From NCBI GenBank assembly GCA_050944435.1, contig JBMNRB010000016.1, positions 1 through 64,000 on the forward strand: a stretch of 64,000 bases of DNA, in the 5' to 3' direction. The number at the start of each line of letters is the position of its first letter. The stretch's first letter is position 1. Both the position numbers and the translations under genes were made by a program. The stretch comes from Ruminococcus_G sp050944435 (GTDB lineage: Bacteria; Bacillota; Clostridia; Lachnospirales; Lachnospiraceae). The notes under the pieces were generated by a model. It saw nothing but the letters and a program-made list of their open reading frames with translations, was not told the DNA's origin and searched no databases. Shown here piece after piece: positions 42,678 through 50,384 of the stretch.

Positions 42678-43326
42678 ATGCATTTTGTTCGATTTGGACG
42701 GCACACTGGTGAATTCTTTCGAGGGAATCTGTCATGCTTATGAAATGGCATTTCAGAAAATAAAGAAGCCTTTCCCCGGAAAGGATTTTGTGCGAAAAGC
42801 GATAGGCGCGCCTCTTCCTTTTGCCTTTCGGCATCTGGCGGGCGTTGCGGAGGAGGAAATTGTGCAGGCCGTTGCCTGTTACCGGGAATATTACCATGCA
42901 GAAGGCATAAGAGAGGCCTTTGTCTATGAAGGGGTACAGAAAGTATTGGCGGAGCTTAAAGCCCGGGGATGTTTTCTGGGAACTGCTACGTTGAAAAAAG
43001 AAGAATTTGCCAGAAAAATGCTGCAGCAATTGGGACTGCTTTCCTATTTCAGCGCAGTCTGCGGAACGGATGAAAAGGACAGCGCCACCAAGGCGGAATT
43101 GATTCTGCGGGCCATGAAGCTGGCGCAGGCGGACAGAAGAAACACAATACTGGTGGGTGACACCCCCTATGACGAAAGGGGAGCCGGGGAGGCGGGGGTG
43201 GATTTTCTGGCGGTTACCTATGGATTTGGATTTTGCGGATCCAAGCCCCAGGAAATTTCCCGCGCCGTTTATGTGGCTCAAAAGGCTTCTGAAATACTGC
43301 CTTTCCTTATTAGGGCGGGGGAGTGA
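42670..43326 (+). CDS. HAD family phosphatase of the polysaccharide cluster
   Basis: A 218-aa HAD subfamily IA hydrolase: ILFDLDGTLVNS (motif I, nucleophile Asp about residue 7), LGTATLKKE (motif II), the Lys in ATKAEL (motif III region) and TILVGDTPYDERGA (motif IV). It resembles Gph/PgmB-type phosphatases. It overlaps the aldolase gene by 8 bp and has AGGAGGAAC upstream. In the pathway proposed here it would remove the phosphate from an ulosonate phosphate before CMP activation, like KdsC or Neu5Ac-9-phosphate phosphatase, but a general sugar-phosphatase role is also possible. Confidence 0.85.
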   Translation: MYKCILFDLDGTLVNSFEGICHAYEMAFQKIKKPFPGKDFVRKAIGAPLPFAFRHLAGVAEEEIVQAVACYREYYHAEGIREAFVYEGVQKVLAELKARGCFLGTATLKKEEFARKMLQQLGLLSYFSAVCGTDEKDSATKAELILRAMKLAQADRRNTILVGDTPYDERGAGEAGVDFLAVTYGFGFCGSKPQEISRAVYVAQKASEILPFLIRAGE

Positions 43327-43327
43327 G

Positions 43328-43597
43328 ATGAAGAAAAAACGGTGGATATTTTATACCATTATGGCCATTCTGGGAACTGTCATGCTTACCGTAACGGCTG
43401 CAGCGGTTTATTATACCTATATCACTGACCGGACTCTTCATGAAGTTACTTCGCCGGAGCCCTCCGGCATCCTGTTTTCCGTTTACGTTTTAAAAGAGGA
43501 TCCGGCGCAGACGCTGGAGGAGGCCAGGGGATATCGATTCGGTGTCAGCCGTCACGATATAGATCAGGAAAAAATGGAGTTTATTTACACAGAATAA
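43328..43597 (+). CDS. Small single-pass membrane protein, hypothetical
   Basis: An 89-aa protein with a basic start (MKKKRW), one membrane helix or uncleaved signal (about 7-30) and a short extracellular domain ending DIDQEKMEFIYTE. It starts 2 bp after the phosphatase stop, so it is the last gene of the polysaccharide operon. No family recognised. It might be an accessory factor for export or attachment, or unrelated. Confidence 0.6.
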   Translation: MKKKRWIFYTIMAILGTVMLTVTAAAVYYTYITDRTLHEVTSPEPSGILFSVYVLKEDPAQTLEEARGYRFGVSRHDIDQEKMEFIYTE

Positions 43598-43720
43598 TCA
43601 CATAAATACCATAAAATGGTCACGCTTACCTTCTATACTAATGGAAAAAGGAGGTGAGAATCATAACAGAATAAAACCTGTTACTTAACTTGATTCATGA
43701 CAGAAGGGAGTACAGTATTT

Positions 43721-44050
43721 ATGAAGTTGAAACGATTGAGAGTATTATTGCTTGCAGGTGTTGCAGTATTGTCAATGACGATGTTCTATGGATGCGGAGG
43801 AAACGACGACAGTTCCACAGACAGCAGCGGTACCAGCGGCAGCAGCAGTTACAGTTCATCCGATGACAGCAGTGCAAGTGACAGTACTAGCTCAGACAGT
43901 GAGACCAACAGCAGCACAAGCGGCAGCTCATCGGAGGATGAAGAGTCAGGCAGCTCCACAGACAGCAGCAGTACCAGCGGCAGCAGCAGCTACAGTTCAT
44001 CCGATGACAGCACAAGCAGCAGCACAGGCAGTGATTCCGATGCAGCGTAA
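43721..44050 (+). CDS. Ser-rich low-complexity lipoprotein
   Basis: A 109-aa predicted lipoprotein. The signal sequence MKLKRLRVLLLAGVAVLSMTMFYGCGG has a lipobox ending FYGC (Cys about residue 26). The mature part is almost entirely Ser, Asp, Thr and Gly. It contains an internal duplication of the block TDSSxTSGSSSYSSSDDS, which appears twice, about 45 residues apart. Such disordered chains may act as glycosylated or phosphorylated surface spacers. ATG at 43721 is chosen as the codon that starts the signal peptide. Its ribosome site is weak. Confidence 0.7.
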   Translation: MKLKRLRVLLLAGVAVLSMTMFYGCGGNDDSSTDSSGTSGSSSYSSSDDSSASDSTSSDSETNSSTSGSSSEDEESGSSTDSSSTSGSSSYSSSDDSTSSSTGSDSDAA

Positions 44051-44075
44051 AGGATAATCAGGCATCGGACAGAAG

Positions 44076-44312
44076 ATGGGAAGTGGTACTATTATAGTGG
44101 GAGTATTAAGGATAAACGGTGAGAAAGGAATCTACATTGATGTGAAAGAACGAGCAAAAAGGATCTTTATCAAAGCCGGGCAATACCTCTATATGAACAT
44201 ATATAATTGTTGGATTCCTGTAATTGTCCAGTATTCAGAAAAAATGCATCGATGGTTTTTTAAAAACCTGGAGGGCGTCAATGTTGCCGGCAAGAAAGTG
44301 ATGATTAAATAG
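44076..44312 (+). CDS. Small hypothetical protein (DUF5348-like)
   Basis: A 78-aa protein with a beta-rich pattern: GVLRINGEKGIYIDV, YLYMNIYNCWIPVIVQYSEKMHRWFF and LEGVNVAGKKVMI. It resembles short DUF5348-type proteins common on mobile and accessory DNA; this is by eye and uncertain. There is no strong ribosome site. It ends 16 bp before a hairpin terminator. Confidence 0.45.
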   Translation: MGSGTIIVGVLRINGEKGIYIDVKERAKRIFIKAGQYLYMNIYNCWIPVIVQYSEKMHRWFFKNLEGVNVAGKKVMIK

Positions 44313-44328
44313 AAATGATAAAGAAGTT

Positions 44329-44365
44329 CAAGGCATGGGAAACAGGAATCCTGTGCCTTGTTTTT
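44329..44365 (+). terminator. Terminator after the DUF5348-like gene
   Basis: caaggcatggga and tcctgtgccttg pair with one mismatch and are followed by tttttcat. Confidence 0.75.
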
Positions 44366-44467
44366 CATATGCATTGTTTTGCATTTGTGATATAATAAAT
44401 ATTCATTGCCCTCTGTATAAGATAACTGAGGCAGAGAAAGAAATTTGTGAAAAGGATGAAATTAAAT

Positions 44468-45070
44468 ATGTCACAGACGAGAGAGAATCCTGCCCGTCCG
44501 GCGGGAAAAAGCGGAGAAAAAATGCTGGAGAGGATGAACAAAAGTCATGGGCCGCTGAGAGACTTTGCACTGCCGCTGCTGCCATGGCGTCCCTCTATGC
44601 GGATTTTGGATGTGGGATGCGGCGGAGGCGCCGCTATTGCGGAAATGATGAAAATGTCGCCGGACAGTATAATTGACGGTGTTGATTATTCGGAAGTCAG
44701 CGTCCGGCAGTCTGAGGAACTGAACCGGGAATACCTGGGCAAACGATGCAGTATTCGTCAGGCAGATGTGGTAGGTCTGCCCTTCCCGGATAAAACGTAC
44801 GACCTGGTGACGGCGGTGGAAACGGTTTATTTCTGGCCGGATGTGGCCAGCGCCTTTGAGGAAATCCGGCGGGTGTTAAAACCTTCGGGAATATTTGCGG
44901 TGATTAACGAAGGCAGCGATCCCGAAAAATGCCACTGGCCGCCGGTAGATGGCTTTATGCGGATTTATCGTCCGGAAGAACTGGAAATGCTTATGAGAAA
45001 AGCGGGATTTCGTGAAACGAAAGTCGTTCATGGAGAAGGCCAGTCTATCTGTGTGACTGGTGTGAAGTAG
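44468..45070 (+). CDS. Class I SAM-dependent methyltransferase
   Basis: A 200-aa cytoplasmic methyltransferase of the Methyltransf_11 type. Motif I is MRILDVGCGGGAAIAEMM (about residue 45), the acidic loop is DGVDYSEVSV, motif II is YDLVTAVETVYFWPDVASAFEEIRRVLKPSGIFAV. The substrate is not recognisable; it may be a small molecule, as the fold is short. ATG at 44468 is preferred; ATG at 44456 or GTG at 44447 would add a few residues. It is a monocistronic gene between two terminators. Confidence 0.85.
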   Translation: MSQTRENPARPAGKSGEKMLERMNKSHGPLRDFALPLLPWRPSMRILDVGCGGGAAIAEMMKMSPDSIIDGVDYSEVSVRQSEELNREYLGKRCSIRQADVVGLPFPDKTYDLVTAVETVYFWPDVASAFEEIRRVLKPSGIFAVINEGSDPEKCHWPPVDGFMRIYRPEELEMLMRKAGFRETKVVHGEGQSICVTGVK

Positions 45071-45087
45071 ATAAGAAAAGCCTGCAG

Positions 45088-45122
45088 TCGGAGGCAATCG
45101 CCTGGGTGATTGCCTTCTGCTT
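45088..45122 (+). terminator. Terminator after the methyltransferase gene
   Basis: aggcaatc and gattgcct pair across a short loop, followed by tctgcttt. Moderate strength. Confidence 0.6.
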
Positions 45123-45139
45123 TCAGGAAAAATGAAAAA

Positions 45140-45173
45140 TCCTGAAACCCAAGTAAAATCAAGGATTTCAGGA
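45140..45173 (-). terminator. Terminator of the tRNA operon
   Basis: On the - strand tcctgaaa and tttcagga form a stem 3' of tRNA-Met, followed by a T-rich stretch (atttttcattttt). Confidence 0.7.
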
Positions 45174-45184
45174 CTAAACAGAAG

Positions 45185-45258
45185 TAGCGAGAGGGGGAGT
45201 CGAACCCTCGACACTACGGGTATGAACCGTATGCTCTAGCCAACTGAGCTATCTCGCC
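45185..45258 (-). tRNA. tRNA-Met (CAT)
   Basis: On the - strand the gene folds into a full cloverleaf: acceptor GGCGAGA/TCTCGCT, D-arm with AGCTCAGTTGGC, anticodon loop TTCATAC (CAT) and T-arm GGTTCGACTCC. It lacks the 3-G anticodon stem of initiators, so it is elongator Met or the CAU form of tRNA-Ile. No CCA is encoded. Confidence 0.9.
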
Positions 45259-45281
45259 ATATGCAGTTTTTTGAAAGTAAA

Positions 45282-45354
45282 TGGGACCTATAGGGCTCGA
45301 ACCTATGACCCTCTGCTTGTAAGGCAGATGCTCTCCCAGCTGAGCTAAGATCCC
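45282..45354 (-). tRNA. tRNA-Val (TAC)
   Basis: Acceptor GGGATCT/AGGTCCC, D-arm AGCTCAGCTGGGAGAGC, anticodon loop CTTACAA (TAC, Val) and T-arm GGTTCGAGCCC. It lies 23 bp upstream of tRNA-Met on the - strand in the same operon. No CCA is encoded. Confidence 0.92.
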
Positions 45355-45397
45355 TTTTTTTACTTTTTTGCAAGTCACAACCGCAACCTGCTTTGCT

Positions 45398-45426
45398 ATT
45401 ATACAATTATAGGAATAGATTGTCAA
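45398..45426 (-). promoter_or_regulatory. Promoter of the tRNA-Val/tRNA-Met operon
   Basis: On the - strand TTGACA (45426-45421), a 17-bp spacer and TATAAT (45403-45398): a perfect consensus promoter. Confidence 0.9.
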
Positions 45427-45712
45427 TAGGAAAAATAAAAAAATATCAAAAAAATAAAAAAGATGTCCGGGCTCAGTCATACAGTCTGCTTTGGCAGCAG
45501 AATGTATGGCCGACCGTTATAGTAAAATAAACGATTTCAGCAAATGGAAGAAAATAGGGGCAGAAATGCCAGAGATGATTGCACTGATATCATTTATTCG
45601 GAATCTCCGGTGATTCCATTTTATTATATACTATAATATGACATATTAATAGCAACGTTTCGGTACTGTGACAAATAGTCCATAAAAGGTACGCCAAATG
45701 AAACAAAATGAT

Positions 45713-45741
45713 TTGAAATGGATGCAGGAATACGTTATGAT
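45713..45741 (+). promoter_or_regulatory. Promoter of ispF
   Basis: TTGAAA (45713-45718), 17-bp spacer, TATGAT (45736-45741). Confidence 0.65.
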
Positions 45742-45763
45742 AGACACAATGGAGGAATGAAAA

Positions 45764-46318
45764 ATGAGAGTTGGAATGGGTTATGACGTACATCGTCTGG
45801 AAAGCGGGAGAAAGCTGATACTGGGGGGAGTTGAAATTCCCTTCGAGAAAGGCCTGCTGGGGCATTCAGATGCGGATGTGGCAGTTCATGCCGTGATGGA
45901 TGCGCTGCTGGGAGCGGCGGCTCTTCGGGATATTGGCACCCATTTTCCGGACAATGATCCAAAGTACAAAGGAATTTCCAGTATTGTGCTTTTGCAGCAT
46001 GTGGGAAAGCTGCTGGAGGAACATTCTTATATTGTTAATAATATTGACGTGACGATTATTGCGCAGAGGCCAAAAGTAGCGCCTTATATTGAACAGATGG
46101 AAAAAAACGTGGCTGAAGCCCTTCATTTGGAGAAAAGCCAGGTGAATATTAAGGCGACGACAGAAGAAGGGCTGGGATTTACCGGAAGTCTCCAGGGAAT
46201 TTCTGCCCATGCCGTCTGTTCCCTGATACCGGTTCTCCAGTTTGCGGACAGTGACCGGGAGTTTGGAGCGTCTTGTGAAAGGTGTAAAGGCTGTAAAAAA
46301 GGGCAGGATGGGTGTTGA
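45764..46318 (+). CDS. ispF: 2-C-methyl-D-erythritol 2,4-cyclodiphosphate synthase
   Basis: A 184-aa IspF, the fifth enzyme of the MEP isoprenoid pathway (CDP-ME-2-phosphate to MEcPP plus CMP). Canonical text: RVGMGYDVHRL (zinc ligands D and H), LLGHSDADVAVHAVMDALLGAAALRDIG (third zinc ligand His), FPDNDP and IKATTEEGLGFTG. The family core ends near residue 158; the remaining residues form a basic, Cys-rich tail (ASCERCKGCKKGQDGC) not usual for IspF, which could bind metal. The gene has its own promoter and lies just before cysS. Confidence 0.94.
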   Translation: MRVGMGYDVHRLESGRKLILGGVEIPFEKGLLGHSDADVAVHAVMDALLGAAALRDIGTHFPDNDPKYKGISSIVLLQHVGKLLEEHSYIVNNIDVTIIAQRPKVAPYIEQMEKNVAEALHLEKSQVNIKATTEEGLGFTGSLQGISAHAVCSLIPVLQFADSDREFGASCERCKGCKKGQDGC

Positions 46319-46343
46319 CAAATATTTTATTTTTTCATACACT
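46315..46343 (+). promoter_or_regulatory. Promoter of the cysS operon
   Basis: TTGACA (46315-46320), overlapping the ispF stop, a 17-bp spacer, and TACACT (46338-46343). The leader to ATG 46415 has a small hairpin (gccgcggcgc/ tttttagcggc area) and is too short for a T-box. Confidence 0.6.
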
Positions 46344-46414
46344 TTTTTCGTAATCGAGGAACTTCGGCCGCGGCGCTTTTTAGCGGCAGGAATATAGAAA
46401 AAGGAGAATTGTAA

Positions 46415-47821
46415 ATGAAGCTGTACAATACGCTTACCAAGAAAAAGGAAGAATTCATACCAATTACGGAAGGCCAGGTGAAAATGTATGTCTGCGGACC
46501 TACCGTATACAATTTTATCCATATCGGCAACGCCAGACCGATGATCGTTTTTGATACTGCCAGACGGTATATGGAATACAAGGGATATGAAGTGAACTTT
46601 GTATCCAACTTTACCGATGTGGATGATAAAATTATTGCCAAAGCCAATGAAGAAGGAGTGTCTGCGGAAGAGATTTCCACCCGCTATATCGCAGAATGCA
46701 AAAAAGATATGGAGGGAATGAACGTGAAACCGGCGACTACTCATCCGCTGGCAACCCAGGAGATCGGAGGAATGATCGATATGATACAGACTCTGATTGA
46801 AAAAGGTTATGCTTATGATGTGGACGGAACGGTATATTTCAGGACAAGAAAATTTAAAGAATATGGGAAACTGTCCCATAAAAATCTGGATGATCTGCGA
46901 AGCGGGGGCCGTTCGCTTCTGGTGACAGGAGAAGAATCAAAAGAGGATCCGCTGGACTTCGTACTCTGGAAACCTAAAAAAGAAGGAGAGCCTTTCTGGA
47001 AATCCCCCTGGAGTGAAGGCCGTCCCGGATGGCACATCGAGTGTTCAGAGATGTCCAAAAAATACTTGGGGGAAGAGATTGATATACATGCGGGCGGTGA
47101 GGACCTGATTTTCCCCCATCATGAAAATGAGATTGCACAGAGCGAGTGCTGCAATGGAAAACCCTTTGCCAGATATTGGCTTCACAATGCTTTTTTGAAC
47201 ATTGATAATCGTAAGATGTCAAAATCCCTGGGAAATTTCTTTACGGTAAGAGAGATCAGTGAAAAGTATGACCTGCAGGTGCTTCGTTTCTTTATGCTGA
47301 ATGCTCATTACAGAAGTCCGCTTAACTTCAGCGCTGAGATTATGGAATCCTCAAAAAATGCACTGGAGCGGATTCTCACATCCACAGACCGGCTGAAAGA
47401 TATGGAGCAGAAAGCGGAAAAGGAAAAGGCCAATGATCAGGAGCGGGATCTCCTGGAAGAGATGAAAGAGTTCAGAACTAAATTTGAGGCGGCTATGGAT
47501 GACGATTTGAATACGGCGGACGCCATTGCAGCTATTTTTGAACTGGTGAAATTTGCCAATACGGAAAGCGATGAGAACAGTTCCAGGGAATATCTGGGAA
47601 CTTTAAAAAATGAAATTCTTTCTCTCTGTGATATTCTGGGGCTGAAAGCAGAACGAAAAGCGGAAAATCTGGACGAAGATATTGAGGCTTTGATTGCAAA
47701 AAGGCAGGAAGCCAGAAAAGCGAAAGATTTCAAATTGGCGGATGAAATCAGGGATCAGCTGCTGGCGCAGGGAATTATTCTGGAAGATACAAGAGAAGGA
47801 GTGAAATGGAAGAGAGCCTGA
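46415..47821 (+). CDS. cysS: Cysteinyl-tRNA synthetase
   Basis: A 468-aa class I synthetase. Zinc-site and HIGH text: MYVCGPTVYNFIHIGNARP (residues about 24-42); further zinc ligands in WHIECSEMS and HAGGEDLIFPHHENEIAQSE; KMSKSLGN (about 268). The C-terminal anticodon-binding part includes KARKAKDFKLADEIRDQLLAQGIILEDT. Full length and intact. AAAAAGGAG precedes the ATG. Its end overlaps the start of mrnC by 16 bp, as in other Firmicutes. Confidence 0.97.
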   Translation: MKLYNTLTKKKEEFIPITEGQVKMYVCGPTVYNFIHIGNARPMIVFDTARRYMEYKGYEVNFVSNFTDVDDKIIAKANEEGVSAEEISTRYIAECKKDMEGMNVKPATTHPLATQEIGGMIDMIQTLIEKGYAYDVDGTVYFRTRKFKEYGKLSHKNLDDLRSGGRSLLVTGEESKEDPLDFVLWKPKKEGEPFWKSPWSEGRPGWHIECSEMSKKYLGEEIDIHAGGEDLIFPHHENEIAQSECCNGKPFARYWLHNAFLNIDNRKMSKSLGNFFTVREISEKYDLQVLRFFMLNAHYRSPLNFSAEIMESSKNALERILTSTDRLKDMEQKAEKEKANDQERDLLEEMKEFRTKFEAAMDDDLNTADAIAAIFELVKFANTESDENSSREYLGTLKNEILSLCDILGLKAERKAENLDEDIEALIAKRQEARKAKDFKLADEIRDQLLAQGIILEDTREGVKWKRA

Positions 47822-48219
47822 CATATTTTAAAGAACGGTTCCAACTGGCAGATGTGGATGTGAGAACCTATTCTCCGCTGGCCTTGGCTTATATAGGAGA
47901 CAGCATTTATGATCTTTTGATCCGCACGATGATCATGAGCGAGGGCAATATGCCGGTACAGCAGCTTCACCGTAAATCCAGCCGTCTGGTGAAAGCTCAA
48001 AAACAGTCGGAGATGATGGAAAAAATACGTCCCCATTTGACTGAGGAAGAGGAACGCGTATATAAGAGAGGAAAAAATGCCAAACCTCATACCACGGCCA
48101 AAAATGCCAGCCTGGCGGACTATCACAGAGCGACGGGATTTGAGGCGGTTATGGGATATCTATATCTTTCAGGGAACATAAAAAGAATCGTTGATCTGAT
48201 GAAAGTCGGTTTGGAATAA
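47806..48219 (+). CDS. mrnC: Mini-ribonuclease III
   Basis: A 137-aa RNase III-domain protein without a dsRNA-binding domain, which matures 23S rRNA precursor ends. It has the conserved LALAYIGDSIYDLLIR (acidic Asp in the first motif, about residue 32) and the late DYHRATGFEAVMGYLYLSG with catalytic Glu (about 112), and a basic KAQKQ/KRGKNAK surface. The position between cysS and rlmB is conserved across Clostridia and Bacilli and supports the call. Confidence 0.93.
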   Translation: MEESLTYFKERFQLADVDVRTYSPLALAYIGDSIYDLLIRTMIMSEGNMPVQQLHRKSSRLVKAQKQSEMMEKIRPHLTEEEERVYKRGKNAKPHTTAKNASLADYHRATGFEAVMGYLYLSGNIKRIVDLMKVGLE

Positions 48220-48228
48220 GGGAGATTT

Positions 48229-48975
48229 ATGGAAAAAAACAGTCAGAATGAAAATTTGGTGGAAGGCAGAAACGCCGTGCTGGAGGCTTTCCGGTCCGGC
48301 AGGAGTGTGGATAAGCTTTACGTGCTGGATGGGTGTGAAGACGGACCGGTAAGGACGATTGTGAGAGAAGCAAAAAAGCAAAAGACGGTGATCCATTATG
48401 CGGCAAAGGACAGGCTGGACCATTTGTCTGAGACTGGAAAACATCAGGGAGTAATTGCGTTCACGGCGGCTTATGAATACGGTACGGTGGAGCAGATGCT
48501 GGAGAATGCCAGGGAAAGGGAAGAGGCGCCTTTTCTGGTTTTGCTGGACGGCATCGAAGATCCCCATAATCTGGGGGCGATCATCCGGACGGCCAATCAG
48601 GCAGGAGCCCATGGAGTGATCATTCCCAAGCGAAGGGCAGTGGGATTGACGGCCACGGTGGCGAAGGCTTCCGCCGGCGCATTGAATTATACCCCGGTAG
48701 CCAGAGTAACCAATTTGGTGTCGGTGATAGAGGAGTTGAAAAAAGAAGGACTTTGGTTTGTATGCGCCGACATGGGCGGAACTTCTATGTATGATCTGGA
48801 TTTAAAAGGCCCTATTGGTCTGGTGATCGGAAACGAAGGGGAAGGCGTCAGCCGCCTGGTGCGGGAAAAATGTGATTTTGTAGCTTCGATTCCCATGAAA
48901 GGCGATATTGATTCGCTGAATGCATCGGTTGCAGCCGGTATTCTTGCATATGAGATTGTGAGGCAAAGGGGATAG
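48229..48975 (+). CDS. rlmB: 23S rRNA (guanosine-2'-O)-methyltransferase RlmB
   Basis: A 248-aa SPOUT methyltransferase (TrmH family). N-terminal L30e-like substrate domain (LVEGRNAVLEAFRSGRSVDKLYV), then the SAM-binding knot: DPHNLGAIIRTANQAGAHGVIIPKRRA, LVIGNEGEGVSRLV and IPMKGDIDSLNASVAAGILAYE. It methylates a G in 23S domain V (G2251 in E. coli). It lies directly after mrnC and before sigH in the conserved order. Confidence 0.95.
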   Translation: MEKNSQNENLVEGRNAVLEAFRSGRSVDKLYVLDGCEDGPVRTIVREAKKQKTVIHYAAKDRLDHLSETGKHQGVIAFTAAYEYGTVEQMLENAREREEAPFLVLLDGIEDPHNLGAIIRTANQAGAHGVIIPKRRAVGLTATVAKASAGALNYTPVARVTNLVSVIEELKKEGLWFVCADMGGTSMYDLDLKGPIGLVIGNEGEGVSRLVREKCDFVASIPMKGDIDSLNASVAAGILAYEIVRQRG

Positions 48976-48988
48976 CAAAGAGGAAGAT

Positions 48989-49582
48989 ATGAGGGATTTT
49001 GAAACGTTATCAGATGAAGAGCTGATCCAGCAGATAAAGGAAGGACAGGATGACGACGGCATAGCAGATTATCTGATGGCCAAATATAAGCCGCTGGTGA
49101 GAAAAAAGGCCAGGGCTATGTATTTAGTGGGCGGTGAGACGGATGATCTGATTCAGGAAGGAATGTTGGGTCTTTTTAAGGCGCTGAGAGATTTTAATCC
49201 TCAAAAGGAGGTCTCTTTCGCCTCCTTTGCCAGGCTTTGCATTGAACGGCAGTTGTATAATGCAATTCAAAGTTCCAACAGGCAAAAGCATCAGCCGCTG
49301 AATACCTACATTTCCTTAAGCGATGAGGAATTTGCTTCGGAGTTAAGACAGATTTCCGTACAGAATCCGGAGGCAATTATCATTGATCAGGAAAACACGG
49401 CGGGAATTGAAAAAGAAATCCAGGGGTTGTTGAGCAAATTTGAGAATCAGGTTCTTAAAATGTACTTGGAAGGAGCTGATTATATCCAGATAGCGGAACG
49501 TCTGGAACGGCCGGCAAAGTCCATTGACAACGCTCTGCAGCGGATACGCCAGAAAGTAAAAGCCTGCATTACAAAAAGATAA
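48989..49582 (+). CDS. sigH: Sporulation/stationary-phase sigma factor H
   Basis: A 197-aa sigma-70 family factor. Region 2: YLMAKYKPLVRKKARAMYLVGGETDDLIQEGMLGLFKALRDFNPQKEVSFASFARLCIERQLYNAIQSSNRQKH, which is very close to Bacillus Spo0H. Region 4: VLKMYLEGADYIQIAERLERPAKSIDNALQRIRQKVKA. Its location after cysS-mrnC-rlmB is the classical spo0H locus. It points to a spore-forming organism and to early sporulation control of genes such as the BclA-like protein at 53781. Confidence 0.93.
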   Translation: MRDFETLSDEELIQQIKEGQDDDGIADYLMAKYKPLVRKKARAMYLVGGETDDLIQEGMLGLFKALRDFNPQKEVSFASFARLCIERQLYNAIQSSNRQKHQPLNTYISLSDEEFASELRQISVQNPEAIIIDQENTAGIEKEIQGLLSKFENQVLKMYLEGADYIQIAERLERPAKSIDNALQRIRQKVKACITKR

Positions 49583-49602
49583 CAAAATAATTCATTTTCT
49601 GC

Positions 49603-49631
49603 TTGACATATCCGTTAAGTTTTGCTAGAAT
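49603..49631 (+). promoter_or_regulatory. Promoter of tRNA-Thr
   Basis: TTGACA (49603-49608), 17-bp spacer and TAGAAT (49626-49631). Confidence 0.8.
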
Positions 49632-49665
49632 TACTATTGCTGTAGCGAGTTGAACTGCTGCACAG

Positions 49666-49738
49666 GCTGCCGTGGCACAGTAGGTAGCGCGCAACATTGG
49701 TAGTGTTGAGGTCACGGGTTCGATTCCCGTCGGTAGCT
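49666..49738 (+). tRNA. tRNA-Thr (GGT), unusual D arm
   Basis: Acceptor GCTGCCG/CGGTAGC, anticodon stem CAACA/TGTTG with loop TTGGTAG (anticodon GGT, Thr), T-arm CACGGGTTCGATTCCCGT, discriminator T. The D stem GCAC/GCGC has an A-C mismatch and the 8-9 linker is TG, both unusual. From position 22 to 33 (GCGCGCAACATT) it is identical to the tRNA-Ala at 51761. Flanked by a good promoter and terminator, so it is probably expressed. Confidence 0.85.
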
Positions 49739-49740
49739 TG

Positions 49741-49772
49741 AAAAAGAGTCTGTTTTTACAGGCTCTTTTTTT
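49741..49772 (+). terminator. Terminator of tRNA-Thr
   Basis: aaaaagagtctg and caggctcttttttt pair with one G-T, with a strong T tail. Confidence 0.85.
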
Positions 49773-49818
49773 GGTGGACAGTTGGCGGCCCCCTGCCCGG
49801 AGGCAGGAGGATTAAGAT

Positions 49819-50193
49819 TTACAATATGTATTCACCAATTATTTTTGCAATATTCACAATATCACTTTCACCGGTAAATTCGAATACAATCTTGCCCACT
49901 CCGCTGTAATATAGTTCTAATTCACTGTCTAAATCCAGAACACCGGAAGTTTCTACAGAAAAAAGCTGAATTTTGGAATAGGGAAGAGTCGTAAAATCTT
50001 TCTTCTTGCCGGTAACTCCCTGGACATTTACAGCAATAATCCGCTTATTGGTGAAAATTACGTAATCACGAAGCGCCTGATATTCTCCGATGAACTGTTC
50101 GCCGGAAACGAAAAGCGGAGATATCACCTTTTCATTGCTGAACTTACCGCTTTTTTTCAGCTTCAATACGCTGCCATTCTTAAAATCAATCAT
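49819..50193 (-). CDS. PH domain-containing protein (bacterial bPH type)
   Basis: A 124-aa cytoplasmic protein whose whole length matches bacterial PH-like domains: FVSGEQFIGEYQALRDYVIFTNKRIIAVNVQGVTGKKKDFTTLPYSKIQLFSVETSG, with the NKRII strand and the LPYSKI segment being characteristic. The C-terminal helix (SDIVNIAKIIGEYIL) completes the fold. No membrane segment. The function is unknown. The ribosome site AAGGAGGG is on the - strand just before the start. It is a lone - strand gene between tRNA-Thr and a cell-wall hydrolase. Confidence 0.8.
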   Translation of the reverse strand: MIDFKNGSVLKLKKSGKFSNEKVISPLFVSGEQFIGEYQALRDYVIFTNKRIIAVNVQGVTGKKKDFTTLPYSKIQLFSVETSGVLDLDSELELYYSGVGKIVFEFTGESDIVNIAKIIGEYIL

Positions 50194-50384
50194 GTACTTT
50201 CCCTCCTTAAATCATCAAATGTGTTAAAGCTTCCCATTCAGCTGCCTTTGTAATTATCATACCACATTCTGTTATCAATTTGTTTGATTGAATAAATTTG
50301 ATAAAAAAGAAACGGTAAGGAACGTATTTGAGCCTCTGGAATACCTTAATTTATAATCAGTATGTAAATAAGGAGGTTACGCTG

